A stretch of 64,000 nt of DNA from an uncultured Pseudomonadales bacterium (GTDB taxonomy: Bacteria; Pseudomonadota; Gammaproteobacteria; Pseudomonadales; Cellvibrionaceae): the NCBI GenBank assembly GCA_947487765.1, contig CANKXO010000002.1, forward strand, positions 496,001 to 560,000, written 5' to 3'. The position numbers and the translations under genes were made by a program. The notes under the pieces are model-generated. The model saw only the letters and a program-made list of their open reading frames with translations. It did not search any database and was not told the DNA's origin. Of this stretch, positions 52,619 through 63,080 are shown piece after piece (position 1 is the stretch's first letter; every line of letters begins with the position of its first letter).

Positions 52619-53635
52619 TCAACATAATTCTTCAATAATATTTTCCACAAGTCGCTGGCTTTGATTTAATACTGCCTGATACCAACTGTCTTCATCGATT
52701 AGCAGAGCATTTCTGAGCTGATCTTTTATGACATGGCAGATCGTCTCTTCAGCGTCGGCATTGCGTGACAGCCAGTTATCATCACGCAATGCAGTTAACA
52801 CCTCAGAAAATTCCAAAGTGCCAAATTCAAGAATTATTTTTATTTTTTTACTTGGTTGGGTAAGGTCATCAAGTACTGAATACATCTGCCCATCAATCAA
52901 TGACAATTCATCGTGCTTAACGACACTAGGCTCATCTCGGAGTATTAAACCAACACCTTTTGGGCCCACACCGGTATGAATATCAATAATACCTACTGAT
53001 TCGCAGCTTGCTGCATACCGTTGAATAGCATCCCTCACCACCCCATTACTCCAAGCTGGCTGGAACCCACCGAAAAACAACCCATCAGGGTGGGAATGTT
53101 GTCCTGCAAGTACTTTCTGCGTTAATGCCTCAGAACCATATTGATTCACATACTGTTCAATGTGCCGGTCATCTTTTTTACGTTGCTCTCCTCGCCACTG
53201 ACTTGAGCATAGAGCATCGTGCAATGCTATGTAGTCTGGGTTTTCGGGGAGCGCTTTATCAAAATCTTTAAAATTACGATTGAGGTCAATATTGTCTTCG
53301 TTAGTGCGAGTCAGTTTGGCAAAACCCACAGGGTTTACAGCATGAATTAGTACAATAGCGATATCTGTCTGTGGTAACTCTCTGGCAAATTGTTCTATTA
53401 AACCCAGTTGAACTGCTGATCCAGTAGCCCCCTCTGTACCGTGAACACCGGAAGTAATAAACAATACCTTGCTAGCATTAGAGGCGCCTATTCTTGCAAT
53501 ATCTATAGCAAGCTCCCCACGTAGGTCACAGCATGTGGGATGAATGATCGACTCAAGAGCTAGTGCCTGCACTTCACACGCGGATAAGAATCGTTGGCGC
53601 GCACTGAAGTAATCATTTGAGAAAAGCTTTTTCAC
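52619..53635 (-). CDS. M14-type metallopeptidase (DUF2817)
   Basis: 338 residues. A carboxypeptidase-like zinc fold: SGVHGTEGATGSAVQL holds the His and Glu zinc ligands, DNIDLNRNFKDFD the substrate-binding asparagine-arginine, and GIIDIHTGVGPKG the third zinc ligand; LEFGTLE near residue 268 supplies the catalytic glutamate region. No signal peptide, so it works in the cytosol, most likely on peptides brought in by the adjacent ABC importer. Divergent from the LysR gene 53761; 115 bases upstream of the binding-protein gene on the same strand. Confidence 0.85.
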   Translation of the reverse strand: MKKLFSNDYFSARQRFLSACEVQALALESIIHPTCCDLRGELAIDIARIGASNASKVLFITSGVHGTEGATGSAVQLGLIEQFARELPQTDIAIVLIHAVNPVGFAKLTRTNEDNIDLNRNFKDFDKALPENPDYIALHDALCSSQWRGEQRKKDDRHIEQYVNQYGSEALTQKVLAGQHSHPDGLFFGGFQPAWSNGVVRDAIQRYAASCESVGIIDIHTGVGPKGVGLILRDEPSVVKHDELSLIDGQMYSVLDDLTQPSKKIKIILEFGTLEFSEVLTALRDDNWLSRNADAEETICHVIKDQLRNALLIDEDSWYQAVLNQSQRLVENIIEELC

Positions 53636-53760
53636 AAATCCTCTTATATTTTTATTATTAGTCGTGGGGTTGTTATCTGTATATTTATAATGCGAGCAAC
53701 AAGTGATAACATCAACTCATATTTACTTATACTCTATGCTTTATTGTTATAGGTTTGCTT

Positions 53761-54660
53761 ATGCGCTTTCGTCAAATAGAAGCCTTTCGATGTGTGATGT
53801 TGAGAGGAACAACGGCAGCTGCGGCAGTAGAAATGCATGTTTCTCAACCCGCAATTAGTCGACTAATTAGCGATTTGGAATACTCATTGGGTTTTATTTT
53901 ATTTGATCGACGCAAAGGGCGATTACAACCTACGTTAGAGGCTGTGGAATTTTTTGCTTCGGTAGAGGAAAGCTTTTTGGGGTTTGAACGCTTAGAGTCG
54001 GTCGCTGAACGCATCCGTTCCAAAGAGCCAAGCCAGCTTAAGATTGCCAGCACTTCATCCATAGCCAGTGCCTTATTGCCTCTCGCGTTAAAAGAGCATA
54101 AGAAATACTTTCCAAATGAACGAGTAACTATCCAAACCGAGAGTGTTGCTCAGCTGATAGTAAAGTTACAAGCAAGTGCTGTTGATATTGCCGTTGGTTT
54201 AGAGCTGCCTGAATTGATTGGTATTGAGAGTGAAACGATAGGATCTGCTCGTTATGTGTTTGTCGCACGCGGCGATCACCGATTGGCAACGAAAGACATC
54301 GTGCGCCCACAAGATCTAGCTAATGAGTCTGTGCTTGCAGTAGATTCCAGTTTATGGAGTAAAATAAGTGACAGTTTAGCGCCAGTGAAGCATCTAATTC
54401 GTCAAGATATCGCAATTGATACCTCACATACTGGTTACGCTATGATTGCTGCCGGAATGGCTGTAGGGGTAGTAGAGCCTTTTGCTGCACGCGTTTGGGC
54501 GAGCCAGAATATTATTACCCGACCTTTTGAGCCTGAAATTTATTACGCCTATGGTTTGGCATACCCTACTGGGAGCCGTCAGCATAAGTCCCTGCACCTA
54601 TTTGCCAATACAGTTAAGCAAGTTGCCAAAAGAATGCCTGAGTTTGAACACTTTAAATAA
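53761..54660 (+). CDS. LysR-type transcriptional regulator
   Basis: 299 residues from the ATG at 53761 (a TTG at 53755 is less likely). HTH: FRQIEAFRCVMLRGTTAAAA then VEMHVSQPAISRLISDLEYS, and the wing FDRRKGRLQPTLEAVEFF. The full effector domain follows (LKIASTSSIASALLPLAL ... DIAVGLELPE). Resembles regulators of amino-acid or opine uptake. Its divergent position suggests control of the M14 peptidase and peptide importer operon. Confidence 0.9.
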   Translation: MRFRQIEAFRCVMLRGTTAAAAVEMHVSQPAISRLISDLEYSLGFILFDRRKGRLQPTLEAVEFFASVEESFLGFERLESVAERIRSKEPSQLKIASTSSIASALLPLALKEHKKYFPNERVTIQTESVAQLIVKLQASAVDIAVGLELPELIGIESETIGSARYVFVARGDHRLATKDIVRPQDLANESVLAVDSSLWSKISDSLAPVKHLIRQDIAIDTSHTGYAMIAAGMAVGVVEPFAARVWASQNIITRPFEPEIYYAYGLAYPTGSRQHKSLHLFANTVKQVAKRMPEFEHFK

Positions 54661-54940
54661 GCATCAGGTCAATCAAAAGGTAAACGTAATAGGCGTTAAT
54701 GATCTTGCTATTACCAGTAAAGTCATTTGAACATGACCCTATCCCGTTTTCCATCCATTAGTCAGGCGTATATTTTTTCATGAATAACTAACCAATTGAT
54801 GATAGATATATTCCATACAATAACCTCCTTATACTGTGCATTTAAAGGCTATATCACTGTATAATCTACGATTTTTTGGCCCAATCACACACTATAAGCG
54901 ACAGAAGCTTTATTCAGAAGAGACATTAGTAAAAGACGCT

Positions 54941-57706
54941 ATGGAAAAAACTTACCAGCCTCAAACAATAGAACAATCGTGGTACCAGACTTGGGAAGAA
55001 AAAGGCTATTTCAAGCCTTCAGGTTCTGGTGACAGTTACTGCATTATGATTCCCCCGCCGAACGTCACCGGTAGCTTGCATATGGGCCATGGATTCCAAG
55101 AAGCCATTATGGATGCTTTGATTCGCTACAACCGTATGAAGGGCAAAAATACCTTATGGCAGGTGGGAACTGACCATGCAGGCATCGCGACACAAATGGT
55201 TGTCGAACGCTTGTTAGAAGGCGAAGGTGTCTCTCGTCATGACCTTGGTCGCGACAAATTTATTGAAAAAGTCTGGGAGTGGAAGGAAGAATCCGGCGGC
55301 CATATTACTAGGCAGCTACGTCGTTTGGGTGCAAGCCCTGACTGGAGCCGCGAACGTTTCACAATGGATGATGGCTTTTATAAAGCAGTACAGGAGGTTT
55401 TTGTTAAGCTCTATGACGATGACTTAATCTACCGTGGCAAACGCTTGGTTAATTGGGATCCTAAACTACACACAGCTATTTCTGATTTAGAAGTGATCAG
55501 TGAGGAAGAAAAAGGCTTTCTCTGGCATTTCCGCTACCCATTGACGGCAGGCAATGATCACTTAGTGGTTGCGACAACTCGGCCTGAAACCATGCTCGGT
55601 GATACCGCTGTAGCTGTACACCCAGAAGACGAGCGCTATGCTCATTTGATTGGACAAACCATTACCTTGCCCTTAGTTGGCCGTAAGATCCCTATCATCG
55701 CTGATGACTATGTGGATAAAGAATTTGGTACCGGTTGCGTCAAAATCACACCCGCCCATGATTTCAATGACTATGAAATGGGACAACGCCACAATCTGGA
55801 AATGATCAATATCTTCGATGACGACGCTAATCTTAATGGCAATACGCCAGAAGCTTATCGCGGCATGGAGCGCTTTGCTGCACGCAAGCAAATCGTTGCT
55901 GACCTAGATGCATTAGGTTTATTAGATAAAATTGATGATCATGTTTTAAAAGTGCCACGTGGCGACCGCTCAGGTGTGGTAATCGAGCCCTATCTTACGA
56001 ACCAGTGGTATGTGAAAACTCAACCTCTCGCCGATGAAGCGATTAAAGCCGTTGAAAACGACTCAATTCAATTTGTACCCAAGCAGTACGAGAATATGTA
56101 TTTCTCATGGATGCGCGATATTCAGGATTGGTGTATCTCTCGCCAATTGTGGTGGGGACATCGCATTCCTGCATGGTACGACGATACTGGCAAAGTCTAT
56201 GTTGCTCGCGATGAAGACGAAGTTCGCAAGAAATACAAGCTTGCTGATGATGTTAAATTAAAACAAGATGATGATGTACTGGACACTTGGTTTTCATCCG
56301 GCTTATGGACTTTTGGCACACTAGGTTGGCCAGAACAAACCAAAGAACTAGAAACATTTCATTCAACCGATGTTCTTGTAACTGGTTTTGATATTATTTT
56401 CTTTTGGGTTGCTCGCATGATTATGCTGACCCTGCACTTTAAGAAAGAAGTACCCTTTCATACGGTTTATGTTCATGGCTTGGTTCGTGATAGCCATGGC
56501 CAAAAAATGTCGAAGTCGAAAGGGAATGTGCTTGACCCTATCGATTTGATTGATGGTATTGATCTTGAATCCTTAGTCACTAAAAGAACGACCGGGTTAA
56601 TGAACCCAAAACAAGCCTCTAAAATCGAAAAGCAAACTCGCAAGGAGTTTGCCGATGGTATTAATCCTTACGGTACTGATGCTTTGAGGTACACCTATTA
56701 TTCATTGGCATCGACAGGACGCGATATTAATTTTGATGTAGGCCGCATAGAGGGCTTCCGTAATTTCTGTAATAAGATATGGAATGCTTCTCAATATGTC
56801 TTGATGAATTGTGAAGGTGAAGATTGTGGTGTTAACGATGAACCTGTTGAGCTGTCCTTAGCTGACCGCTGGATTATTTCACGCTTACAACAAGTTGAGA
56901 AAGTCGTTGCAGAAGGTATCGAAACCTATCGTCTCGACCTTGCTTCACAGGGGCTGTACGACTTTATTTGGAATGAGTACTGTAGCTGGTATTTAGAATT
57001 ATCCAAACCTGTACTTAAAGATGATAATGCGACAGCAGAACAGCAACGAGGCACTCGGCGCACATTAGTTCGCGTACTCGAAACCATTTTGCGCTTAGCT
57101 CACCCACTAATGCCATTCATTACTGAAGAAGTCTGGCAAAAAGTGAAATCATTAGCAGGCACAAGTGGTGATACCATTATGCATGCACCCTACCCTGTTG
57201 CTGACGATAGCAAAATTGATCAAAAAGCTATTAATGATCTGGAGTGGGTACAAAAAGTGATTGTTGGTGTACGCAATATTCGCGGCGAAATGAATATTGC
57301 TCCATCGGCAAAATTACCTCTGTATTTTGCTAATGGCAGTGATTCCGATAAAGAACGCTTGGAATCAAACCAACAATTTCTAACCAAGCTTGCCAACCTG
57401 GAAGAGACACATTGGCTAAACAAAGGAGATGAAGCACCTATGTCTGCTACGGCCTTGGTTGGTGATATGGAAATCCTTGTCCCTATGGCTGGTTTTATTG
57501 ATAAAGATGCTGAGATTGCTCGGCTAGACAAGGAAGTTACCAAGCTAACTGACGAAGTGAAACGATTAAATAGTAAATTAAGCAACGCCAACTTTGTTGA
57601 TAAAGCACCTGCTGCCGTTGTCGATAAAGAAAAAGAGCGATTAGCGGCTGCTGAATCTGCAATGGAAAAACTACAACAACAAAAAGAAAAAATTCAAGAA
57701 ATTTAA
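54941..57706 (+). CDS. valS: Valyl-tRNA synthetase
   Basis: 921 residues from the ATG at 54941 ([20 protein letters not shown]), which matches the family start; the longer frame from 54836 would add 35 unrelated residues. Class I signatures: [16 protein letters not shown] (HIGH region), and [12 protein letters not shown]. Editing domain in between, with [21 protein letters not shown]-terminal coiled coil from about residue 860 ([20 protein letters not shown]). Charges tRNA-Val. Followed by a strong terminator. Confidence 0.97.
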   Translation: MEKTYQPQTIEQSWYQTWEEKGYFKPSGSGDSYCIMIPPPNVTGSLHMGHGFQEAIMDALIRYNRMKGKNTLWQVGTDHAGIATQMVVERLLEGEGVSRHDLGRDKFIEKVWEWKEESGGHITRQLRRLGASPDWSRERFTMDDGFYKAVQEVFVKLYDDDLIYRGKRLVNWDPKLHTAISDLEVISEEEKGFLWHFRYPLTAGNDHLVVATTRPETMLGDTAVAVHPEDERYAHLIGQTITLPLVGRKIPIIADDYVDKEFGTGCVKITPAHDFNDYEMGQRHNLEMINIFDDDANLNGNTPEAYRGMERFAARKQIVADLDALGLLDKIDDHVLKVPRGDRSGVVIEPYLTNQWYVKTQPLADEAIKAVENDSIQFVPKQYENMYFSWMRDIQDWCISRQLWWGHRIPAWYDDTGKVYVARDEDEVRKKYKLADDVKLKQDDDVLDTWFSSGLWTFGTLGWPEQTKELETFHSTDVLVTGFDIIFFWVARMIMLTLHFKKEVPFHTVYVHGLVRDSHGQKMSKSKGNVLDPIDLIDGIDLESLVTKRTTGLMNPKQASKIEKQTRKEFADGINPYGTDALRYTYYSLASTGRDINFDVGRIEGFRNFCNKIWNASQYVLMNCEGEDCGVNDEPVELSLADRWIISRLQQVEKVVAEGIETYRLDLASQGLYDFIWNEYCSWYLELSKPVLKDDNATAEQQRGTRRTLVRVLETILRLAHPLMPFITEEVWQKVKSLAGTSGDTIMHAPYPVADDSKIDQKAINDLEWVQKVIVGVRNIRGEMNIAPSAKLPLYFANGSDSDKERLESNQQFLTKLANLEETHWLNKGDEAPMSATALVGDMEILVPMAGFIDKDAEIARLDKEVTKLTDEVKRLNSKLSNANFVDKAPAAVVDKEKERLAAAESAMEKLQQQKEKIQEI

Positions 57707-58094
57707 TTCGTTTTCTCTTATATATTTATACATTTTTCTTTATATTTTCTAAACTGTTAAAAAGGGTGAGTATCTTCACCCTTTTTATTTATCTATTAAT
57801 AAACTCTCACCTATAATTTTTATCTATATCTTTATATAGATTTTTCACTACACTTTCTGCCTCCAACTCTATTCGTACCTCCTACTTTGCTCAAAGCAAA
57901 TCATGCAATTTGCATTTCTTAGCCGTTTTAATAAACATAAGCTATCAATGCTTATACTCTACTTTGAAATTTACTATCAACTACGTATTGACTTTAAAAT
58001 ACTTTATTTATTTTTCTTAAAAAAGCCACCACTGGGTATTCTTTTTACTATACTTCAGTGCATACCACTCAGTTTTAATAATTATAGCTTTACA
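57707..58094. other. Leader region before the barrel-protein gene
   Basis: 388 bases. Contains the valS terminator and then A/T-rich sequence. The plus-strand frame of the next gene is open from 57903, but the extra 64 codons encode a mixed hydrophobic/basic stretch with no signal-peptide logic, and I treat them as untranslated leader. No promoter could be assigned with confidence. Confidence 0.5.
57759..57785 (+). terminator. Intrinsic terminator after valS
   Basis: AAAAAGGGTGA (57759-57769) pairs with TCACCCTTTTT (57775-57785), loop GTATC and T-rich end. The symmetrical A/T ends allow termination both ways. Confidence 0.92.
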
Positions 58095-59759
58095 ATGCCG
58101 CAGTCATTAACTACCAATTTATATCGTTACAGCATTATCTCTATTCTGTCTGTAACGACTGCATCCGCTTTTTCAGACCAAAGCAACAGCTTTGAAGAGG
58201 TAACAACAATCAAACAATCCCCATTCCAGCAGCTTGTCGAAAAGCTTAATAGCAATATCTATGAAAAAGACCTATTCTCCCAAGAGTTTGATAGTGAGCG
58301 CCTATTAGAAATCAATATAAATGATAAAGCTCAATTCTATGTTGGAAAAAACACGATAGAACATTCCAGCTTTATCTATACAGCACAGCACAACAATGGA
58401 GTATCTGGCTCTTTTTCAATGCCTGAGTTTAACAGCCGATTTCGCACCTATAGTATTCATACCGATCAAAGGGAAAATGCAACTCACAATGGGGCGACAG
58501 AATACCAGGCAACTATTGGCATTGAGGACAGTGACAACCGTGCAAATGGTTTAATTTGGGATTATAAACCAGTTACCAGTGACGAAGAAGAAATCACATT
58601 AACCGCAAGTTACTTATCAGGAAAAAAGGTCGATAAAAACTCGTTAGAAAAAACTCATGGTAATGCCAGTAGTTTTACAACAGCAATGACAGGACTGAAT
58701 AAAACACTCCGCCTACAAAGCGAATATGCACAATCGAAATACAGCACCAAAAATAGCAAACATGAATTAACATACAAAGAAAATACACATCGCGCTCAGC
58801 ATTATCTAATTAGTTATACTCCTTCACAACCAGATACAAAAGAAAAACAAGTTATTTGGAGCATCGGCATAGAGAAGAGAATTATCGACCCTGAATTTAA
58901 AACCGTATTTAATAACAACCTACCAAAAGACAAAGATATTACCCGAGTTTACGGCCATTATCGAAAAGGGCAATGGTCATCTGAAGCATCGGTCGCTTAT
59001 GAAAAAAACAATTTGGACAACCGATTAAGCACTACGGATAATATCCAACTAGGTTCTTTAGCGGGAAGCTATCAGAGCAAAGGATTTTATAGTAATACAG
59101 GCTTTTTAAGCCTATTCGGAACACCTCGTTACACATTACGTTACAACCACCTTCACAACACTCAAGAAAAGTACGCTCAAGAAACGTTATCATCCAGCTC
59201 AAATCATAACCGCAATCAGTCTTTCAATATAGAAAGTCGATTTCAACATACCTCATGGTCTTGGTTTCACAGCATGGGCATTTCAAGCGTTAGTGATGAG
59301 TTTGATAAGAACATTGACTTTAATTCCAGCCGGTTAGATTTTGGCACCCAGTTTTCTGTTAGAAAAAATACGTCTATCGAAACCAGCATACGATCGCATC
59401 ACAGCCAAAAAAACATCTCTCAACTCACCACAAGAGAGCTAAATTACAAACTTAAACTCAATCAAGCACCTACACCCGATCAGTTGTCTGGATTTGTAGC
59501 CATAGAATTTAACCAACGAGACAACGACGTTAACGATAGTTTTTCTGAAAAACACCGAACATTTATTTTAACAAGCGACGTTAACAAGCGCCTGCTTAAA
59601 GCAAAGGGGATATACCCCAGCATTGATTTAAGCTTTTCAGCAAGTTATAAAAAAGAACACAATAAATATAATGATATTAATAAAAAGGATTACCAAGCAC
59701 TCCTTAATATCAACATCAACTGGCCTCAACAGGCAGCGGCTACCTCTATAAGTAATTAA
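58095..59759 (+). CDS. Putative outer-membrane beta-barrel protein
   Basis: 554 residues from the ATG at 58095, which opens a signal peptide (MPQSLTTNLYRYSIISILSV then TTASAFS). The body is made of alternating-pattern strands with aromatic ends, such as TFIL/HRTFILTS, PRYTLRYNHLHNT, LDFGTQFSVRKNTSIETSIR, and the chain ends LLNININWPQQ, consistent with a large outer-membrane barrel rather than an enzyme. Rich in Asn, Ser, Lys and Thr. No named family recognised. An upstream in-frame start at 57903 is possible but unlikely. Confidence 0.6.
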   Translation: MPQSLTTNLYRYSIISILSVTTASAFSDQSNSFEEVTTIKQSPFQQLVEKLNSNIYEKDLFSQEFDSERLLEININDKAQFYVGKNTIEHSSFIYTAQHNNGVSGSFSMPEFNSRFRTYSIHTDQRENATHNGATEYQATIGIEDSDNRANGLIWDYKPVTSDEEEITLTASYLSGKKVDKNSLEKTHGNASSFTTAMTGLNKTLRLQSEYAQSKYSTKNSKHELTYKENTHRAQHYLISYTPSQPDTKEKQVIWSIGIEKRIIDPEFKTVFNNNLPKDKDITRVYGHYRKGQWSSEASVAYEKNNLDNRLSTTDNIQLGSLAGSYQSKGFYSNTGFLSLFGTPRYTLRYNHLHNTQEKYAQETLSSSSNHNRNQSFNIESRFQHTSWSWFHSMGISSVSDEFDKNIDFNSSRLDFGTQFSVRKNTSIETSIRSHHSQKNISQLTTRELNYKLKLNQAPTPDQLSGFVAIEFNQRDNDVNDSFSEKHRTFILTSDVNKRLLKAKGIYPSIDLSFSASYKKEHNKYNDINKKDYQALLNININWPQQAAATSISN

Positions 59760-59786
59760 GGCATTAGCAATAGCATGGTGTATCAT

Positions 59787-60764
59787 CTAACGTAAGACAG
59801 GATGTGCAAAATGTAATTGTTGATCACAAGCGGGAGAGGTGATTGATTCATTCAAGACCAGCCGACCAAGTATTATCCATTCAGCATCAGATTTATTATT
59901 ACGTTTACCTGAAGCCACCTCAATAGCCCATATTAATTGCTGTTTCGGATAGTGTTCTACTCGTAGCTCGTCACGAAAATCAGCTTTATCAATACGTGGT
60001 AGGTTTTCAAAGGGGCGAAGCCTTAACCATGTTGGCGCAACTATCGCTTTACGGTCTTCTCTATTCGGCACTGCCAGATGGGCAACGGGACGATAGCCGA
60101 CATCAGGCTTTGCCGTCGTGAACATTTTGTCAGCAGTTTTAAAATCTTTTAATAGGCGGTACGCCAACCCCAACTGAGAGATCGGCGGCAATCCGCCTAA
60201 AGCAGGCTCATTATCCATCACCAAGTCTAATACGTGCTGAGTATAAGTACCCGCCATTGAATGCATCACAAATGCATTTAATGTCGGTGCGACAGTATTA
60301 GGGTCAGAGCTTGGGAATAACTTAAGCGCAAAACCAAAGGCTCGTTTATCAGATTGTTTAGTGCCACTTAAAGCAACAGACGCACGGGCTATGACCCTAC
60401 TCTTAGTCAAATAGCTAAATTGACCAGTATAAGGTGATGTTTTATCAATAAGCCACTCGCCAGCAAAACAAATACCATTGGCTTGAAATAATTTTTGACC
60501 ATTGGGAAAATCCCAAAAATCTTCCTGAGTTGTCAGCGTACGTTTGGCCGCTTGCAGCACATAGTTGTCAGGCACCACCCCTTTCTCCCCAAACTGTTTT
60601 TTGCTGACACGGTATTGAGGCAATACACCATAAGGGTTTTGAAAGACGATCTGACTAACCGAATTAAAACTGCTGCCTTCATAAGCAAGTGCAGATGGCA
60701 TTAGCACAGCAAGCATGAACAGGAAAGTAAAAACGGAACTTCCTCTGACTAAAGACGGTCTCAT
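59787..60764 (-). CDS. Exported catalase-fold-like protein (tentative)
   Basis: 325 residues. Signal peptide (SVFTFLFMLAVLMPSALAYE, cleavage near ALA-YE). The core FQANGICFAGEWLIDKTSPY then TGQFSYLTKSRVIARASVA, and RAFGFALKLFPSSDPN resembles the heme-binding beta-barrel of the catalase superfamily, where a small protein chain and a K/R-rich loop precede the same strands. The His and Asn active-site residues of true catalases are not obvious, so catalytic activity is uncertain. Divergent from the radical SAM gene at 60862. Alternatively an unnamed exported family. Confidence 0.5.
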   Translation of the reverse strand: MRPSLVRGSSVFTFLFMLAVLMPSALAYEGSSFNSVSQIVFQNPYGVLPQYRVSKKQFGEKGVVPDNYVLQAAKRTLTTQEDFWDFPNGQKLFQANGICFAGEWLIDKTSPYTGQFSYLTKSRVIARASVALSGTKQSDKRAFGFALKLFPSSDPNTVAPTLNAFVMHSMAGTYTQHVLDLVMDNEPALGGLPPISQLGLAYRLLKDFKTADKMFTTAKPDVGYRPVAHLAVPNREDRKAIVAPTWLRLRPFENLPRIDKADFRDELRVEHYPKQQLIWAIEVASGKRNNKSDAEWIILGRLVLNESITSPACDQQLHFAHPVLR

Positions 60765-60861
60765 AGAGCATTATCACGTAACAGTATTTTCGAAAGATAC
60801 TATTATTCTCAAGCGTTGGCTAGAAGCTTTGTAAGACTCTAGCAAGCAGTAAGGCAATTGG

Positions 60862-62157
60862 ATGAGTCAACTCAAGTTAAATCAGCATGCTGTGCATACA
60901 GGCATAACGAAAGAGCACTTGTTAAAGCAAACCAAAGATCGAATGGCGAGTCTCTTCACACCCAACCAAGTACTGGGGCGTTTGCAAACCATCGGCTGTG
61001 TCGCAGTAGAAATTACCCAACGTTGTAATCTGGACTGTACACTTTGCTACTTGTCCGAGCATTCACAATCTGTTCGTGATATTCCTATTAGTGAAATCTA
61101 CAAACGTTTAGATGCTGTCATTACCCATTATGGTGCAGGCACCCATGTACAAATTACCGGTGGTGATCCAACTCTACGTAAACATACTGAACTCATCGAA
61201 ATTGTTCGTTATGCAAGAAAAATAGGTTTATACCCTGCACTATTTACAAATGGCATTGCTGCCAGCCATGATTTACTAAAAAGACTAGCCGATGCTGGCT
61301 TATGCGATGTGGCTTTTCATGTTGATACGACGCAACGTCGCAAAGGCTATAAAAATGAGTTGGCACTCAACGAACTTCGCAAGGAGTATATCGAACGTGC
61401 TCGTGGCCTCGGTCTAATGATCATTTTTAATACGACAGTACACAAAGAAAATTTCTCGGAACTGCCTCAATTGATTCAATTCTTCAGCGAAAATGCGGAT
61501 GTTGTCGGCCTGACATCTTTTCAATTACAAGCTGATACTGGGCGCGGTGAATGGCGCACGCGCGACATTATAATCAGTAAAGAAACCGTACAAGCCCAGA
61601 TAGAAACAGGCCTGAAAAAATCGTTACCTTGGGGAGTTGTACAAGTTGGCCATACTGATTGCCATAGCTATATGCCAAGCCTAGTGGCTAATGACAACTT
61701 GTACCCTCTCATCGATAATGTGGATTTTTTTAGTGATTTCGTCAGAGACTTTCCATCCGTACCATGGGATCGGCGTGCACCACTTGCCACCATTATCAAG
61801 CCCTTTTTATGGAGTCTCCTCAAACAACCTCGCTGGTGGCCTAAAGTGATTAACTATACATTCAGGCATCTACGGCTGATGTCAGCTGACTTAGTAAAAG
61901 CTCGAGGGCGAGCACATAAGCTAACAATTTTTGTGCAGAATTTTATGGATGCTAAACATCTGGACTCCGACAGAGTCGATGCTTGCTCTTTTATGGTAAT
62001 GACCGCCGAAGGGCCTGTTTCTATGTGTAAGCATAATGCGAATCGTGACGAATTTATATTAAAACCTATCGACATTATTGATGACAAGGGAACTGTCCAG
62101 CGATTTGAGCCTCTTAAGTGGAAAGAACAGAAACACGTTTCTGATTCTATACACTAA
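60862..62157 (+). CDS. Radical SAM protein
   Basis: 431 residues. The [4Fe-4S]/SAM motif is TQRCNLDCTLCYLS (CxxxCxxC) near residues 55-62, followed by the GGDPTLR segment and FTNGIAAS, as in MoaA/PqqE-like barrels. After the core comes a long tail with further cysteines (VGHTDCHSYMPS, DACSFMVMTAEGPVSMCKH) that may bind another cluster, as SPASM/twitch domains do. Substrate unknown. A DUF547 gene follows closely (31 bases after), suggesting a functional pair. No peptide precursor gene is seen nearby. Confidence 0.88.
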   Translation: MSQLKLNQHAVHTGITKEHLLKQTKDRMASLFTPNQVLGRLQTIGCVAVEITQRCNLDCTLCYLSEHSQSVRDIPISEIYKRLDAVITHYGAGTHVQITGGDPTLRKHTELIEIVRYARKIGLYPALFTNGIAASHDLLKRLADAGLCDVAFHVDTTQRRKGYKNELALNELRKEYIERARGLGLMIIFNTTVHKENFSELPQLIQFFSENADVVGLTSFQLQADTGRGEWRTRDIIISKETVQAQIETGLKKSLPWGVVQVGHTDCHSYMPSLVANDNLYPLIDNVDFFSDFVRDFPSVPWDRRAPLATIIKPFLWSLLKQPRWWPKVINYTFRHLRLMSADLVKARGRAHKLTIFVQNFMDAKHLDSDRVDACSFMVMTAEGPVSMCKHNANRDEFILKPIDIIDDKGTVQRFEPLKWKEQKHVSDSIH

Positions 62158-62188
62158 CCCAGCAACACTATCAAAAAGATTGAAGAGT

Positions 62189-62980
62189 ATGTTAAAGCAA
62201 ATAATATCCGCATTCATGGTTATCACTGCAGTTATTGCAGGCAATGTCCTAGCAACAATACCGGTGAATGCTTCCACTCAGGGCCAATACCAAGAGGCAC
62301 TAACTAGCTGGTCAAAAACATTAGAACGCTTTGTTGATGACCAAGGTAGAACGGACTTTATTGCATTGGCAGAAGACTCAGCTGAACTGGAAAAATTTGT
62401 AGAATTTATTGCATTAACTAGTCCAGATTCACACCCAGAATTATTCCCAACTAAAGAAGATGTATTGGCCTATCATATCAATACTTATAACGCATTAGCC
62501 ATGCACCAAGTCATTGCCAAAAAAATCCCTAAGGATTTCAATAGCTTCTTTAAGCGGGTTGCTTTTTTTAAACTCCGAAAAATAACCATCGGCCAGAAAA
62601 AAACGTCATTGTATGATTATGAAAACAAGGTCATTCGTGCACTGGATGAACCTCGAATACATTTCGCGCTCAACTGTATGGTTCGTGATTGCCCTCGCCT
62701 TCCTCAAGAACCATTTTTAGCTGAAACACTGGATAAGCAACTTGATGAAGTTACTAGAGAATTTTTCAGCAAAGACAAGCATTTTCGTATTGACGATGAA
62801 GAACGTCTAGTTCATCTTTCATGGATTGTTGATTATTATGCAGAAGATTTTGTAGATTCAGGTAAAACTAAGGATTTAGTACCTTATGTGAATACATATT
62901 TAGATCAACCGATCCCTGAGGAATATAAAATTCACGTCATTAAATATGATTGGACAGTTAACCAACAACCTAAATCTTGA
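62189..62980 (+). CDS. Exported DUF547 protein
   Basis: 263 residues from the ATG at 62189 (GAAGAG just upstream); the longer frame from 62078 overlaps the radical SAM gene and is rejected. Signal peptide (AFMVITAVIAGNVLATIPV then NAS-TQ). DUF547 features: VLAYHINTYNALAMHQVI, KITIGQKKTSLYDYENKVIR and the motif RIHFALNCMVRDCPRLPQEP. DUF547 shares the papain-like fold region of several exported families, but function is unknown. Operon partner of the radical SAM protein. Confidence 0.85.
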   Translation: MLKQIISAFMVITAVIAGNVLATIPVNASTQGQYQEALTSWSKTLERFVDDQGRTDFIALAEDSAELEKFVEFIALTSPDSHPELFPTKEDVLAYHINTYNALAMHQVIAKKIPKDFNSFFKRVAFFKLRKITIGQKKTSLYDYENKVIRALDEPRIHFALNCMVRDCPRLPQEPFLAETLDKQLDEVTREFFSKDKHFRIDDEERLVHLSWIVDYYAEDFVDSGKTKDLVPYVNTYLDQPIPEEYKIHVIKYDWTVNQQPKS

Positions 62981-63010
62981 TACCTATTCTTAAACAATCC
63001 AAAAAAAGCC

Positions 63011-63054
63011 AAAACGTTTAAACACCCACAACACTATGTGGGTATTGACGTTTT
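63011..63054. terminator. Convergent hairpin between DUF547 gene and uup
   Basis: CCCACA (63025-63030) pairs with TGTGGG (63037-63042); AAAACG (63011-63016) and CGTTTT (63049-63054) form the outer stem. It ends transcripts from both sides. Confidence 0.7.
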
Positions 63055-63080
63055 ACCTACAGAAAGCAATTCAATAAATA

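Noticed and set aside
54836-54940. Upstream extension of valS
   Set aside because: The family begins MEKTYxPQxIEQ at 54941; the extra 35 residues match nothing in the family.
57903-58094. Upstream extension of the barrel-protein gene
   Set aside because: The added 64 residues do not form a signal peptide, while the ATG at 58095 opens one directly.
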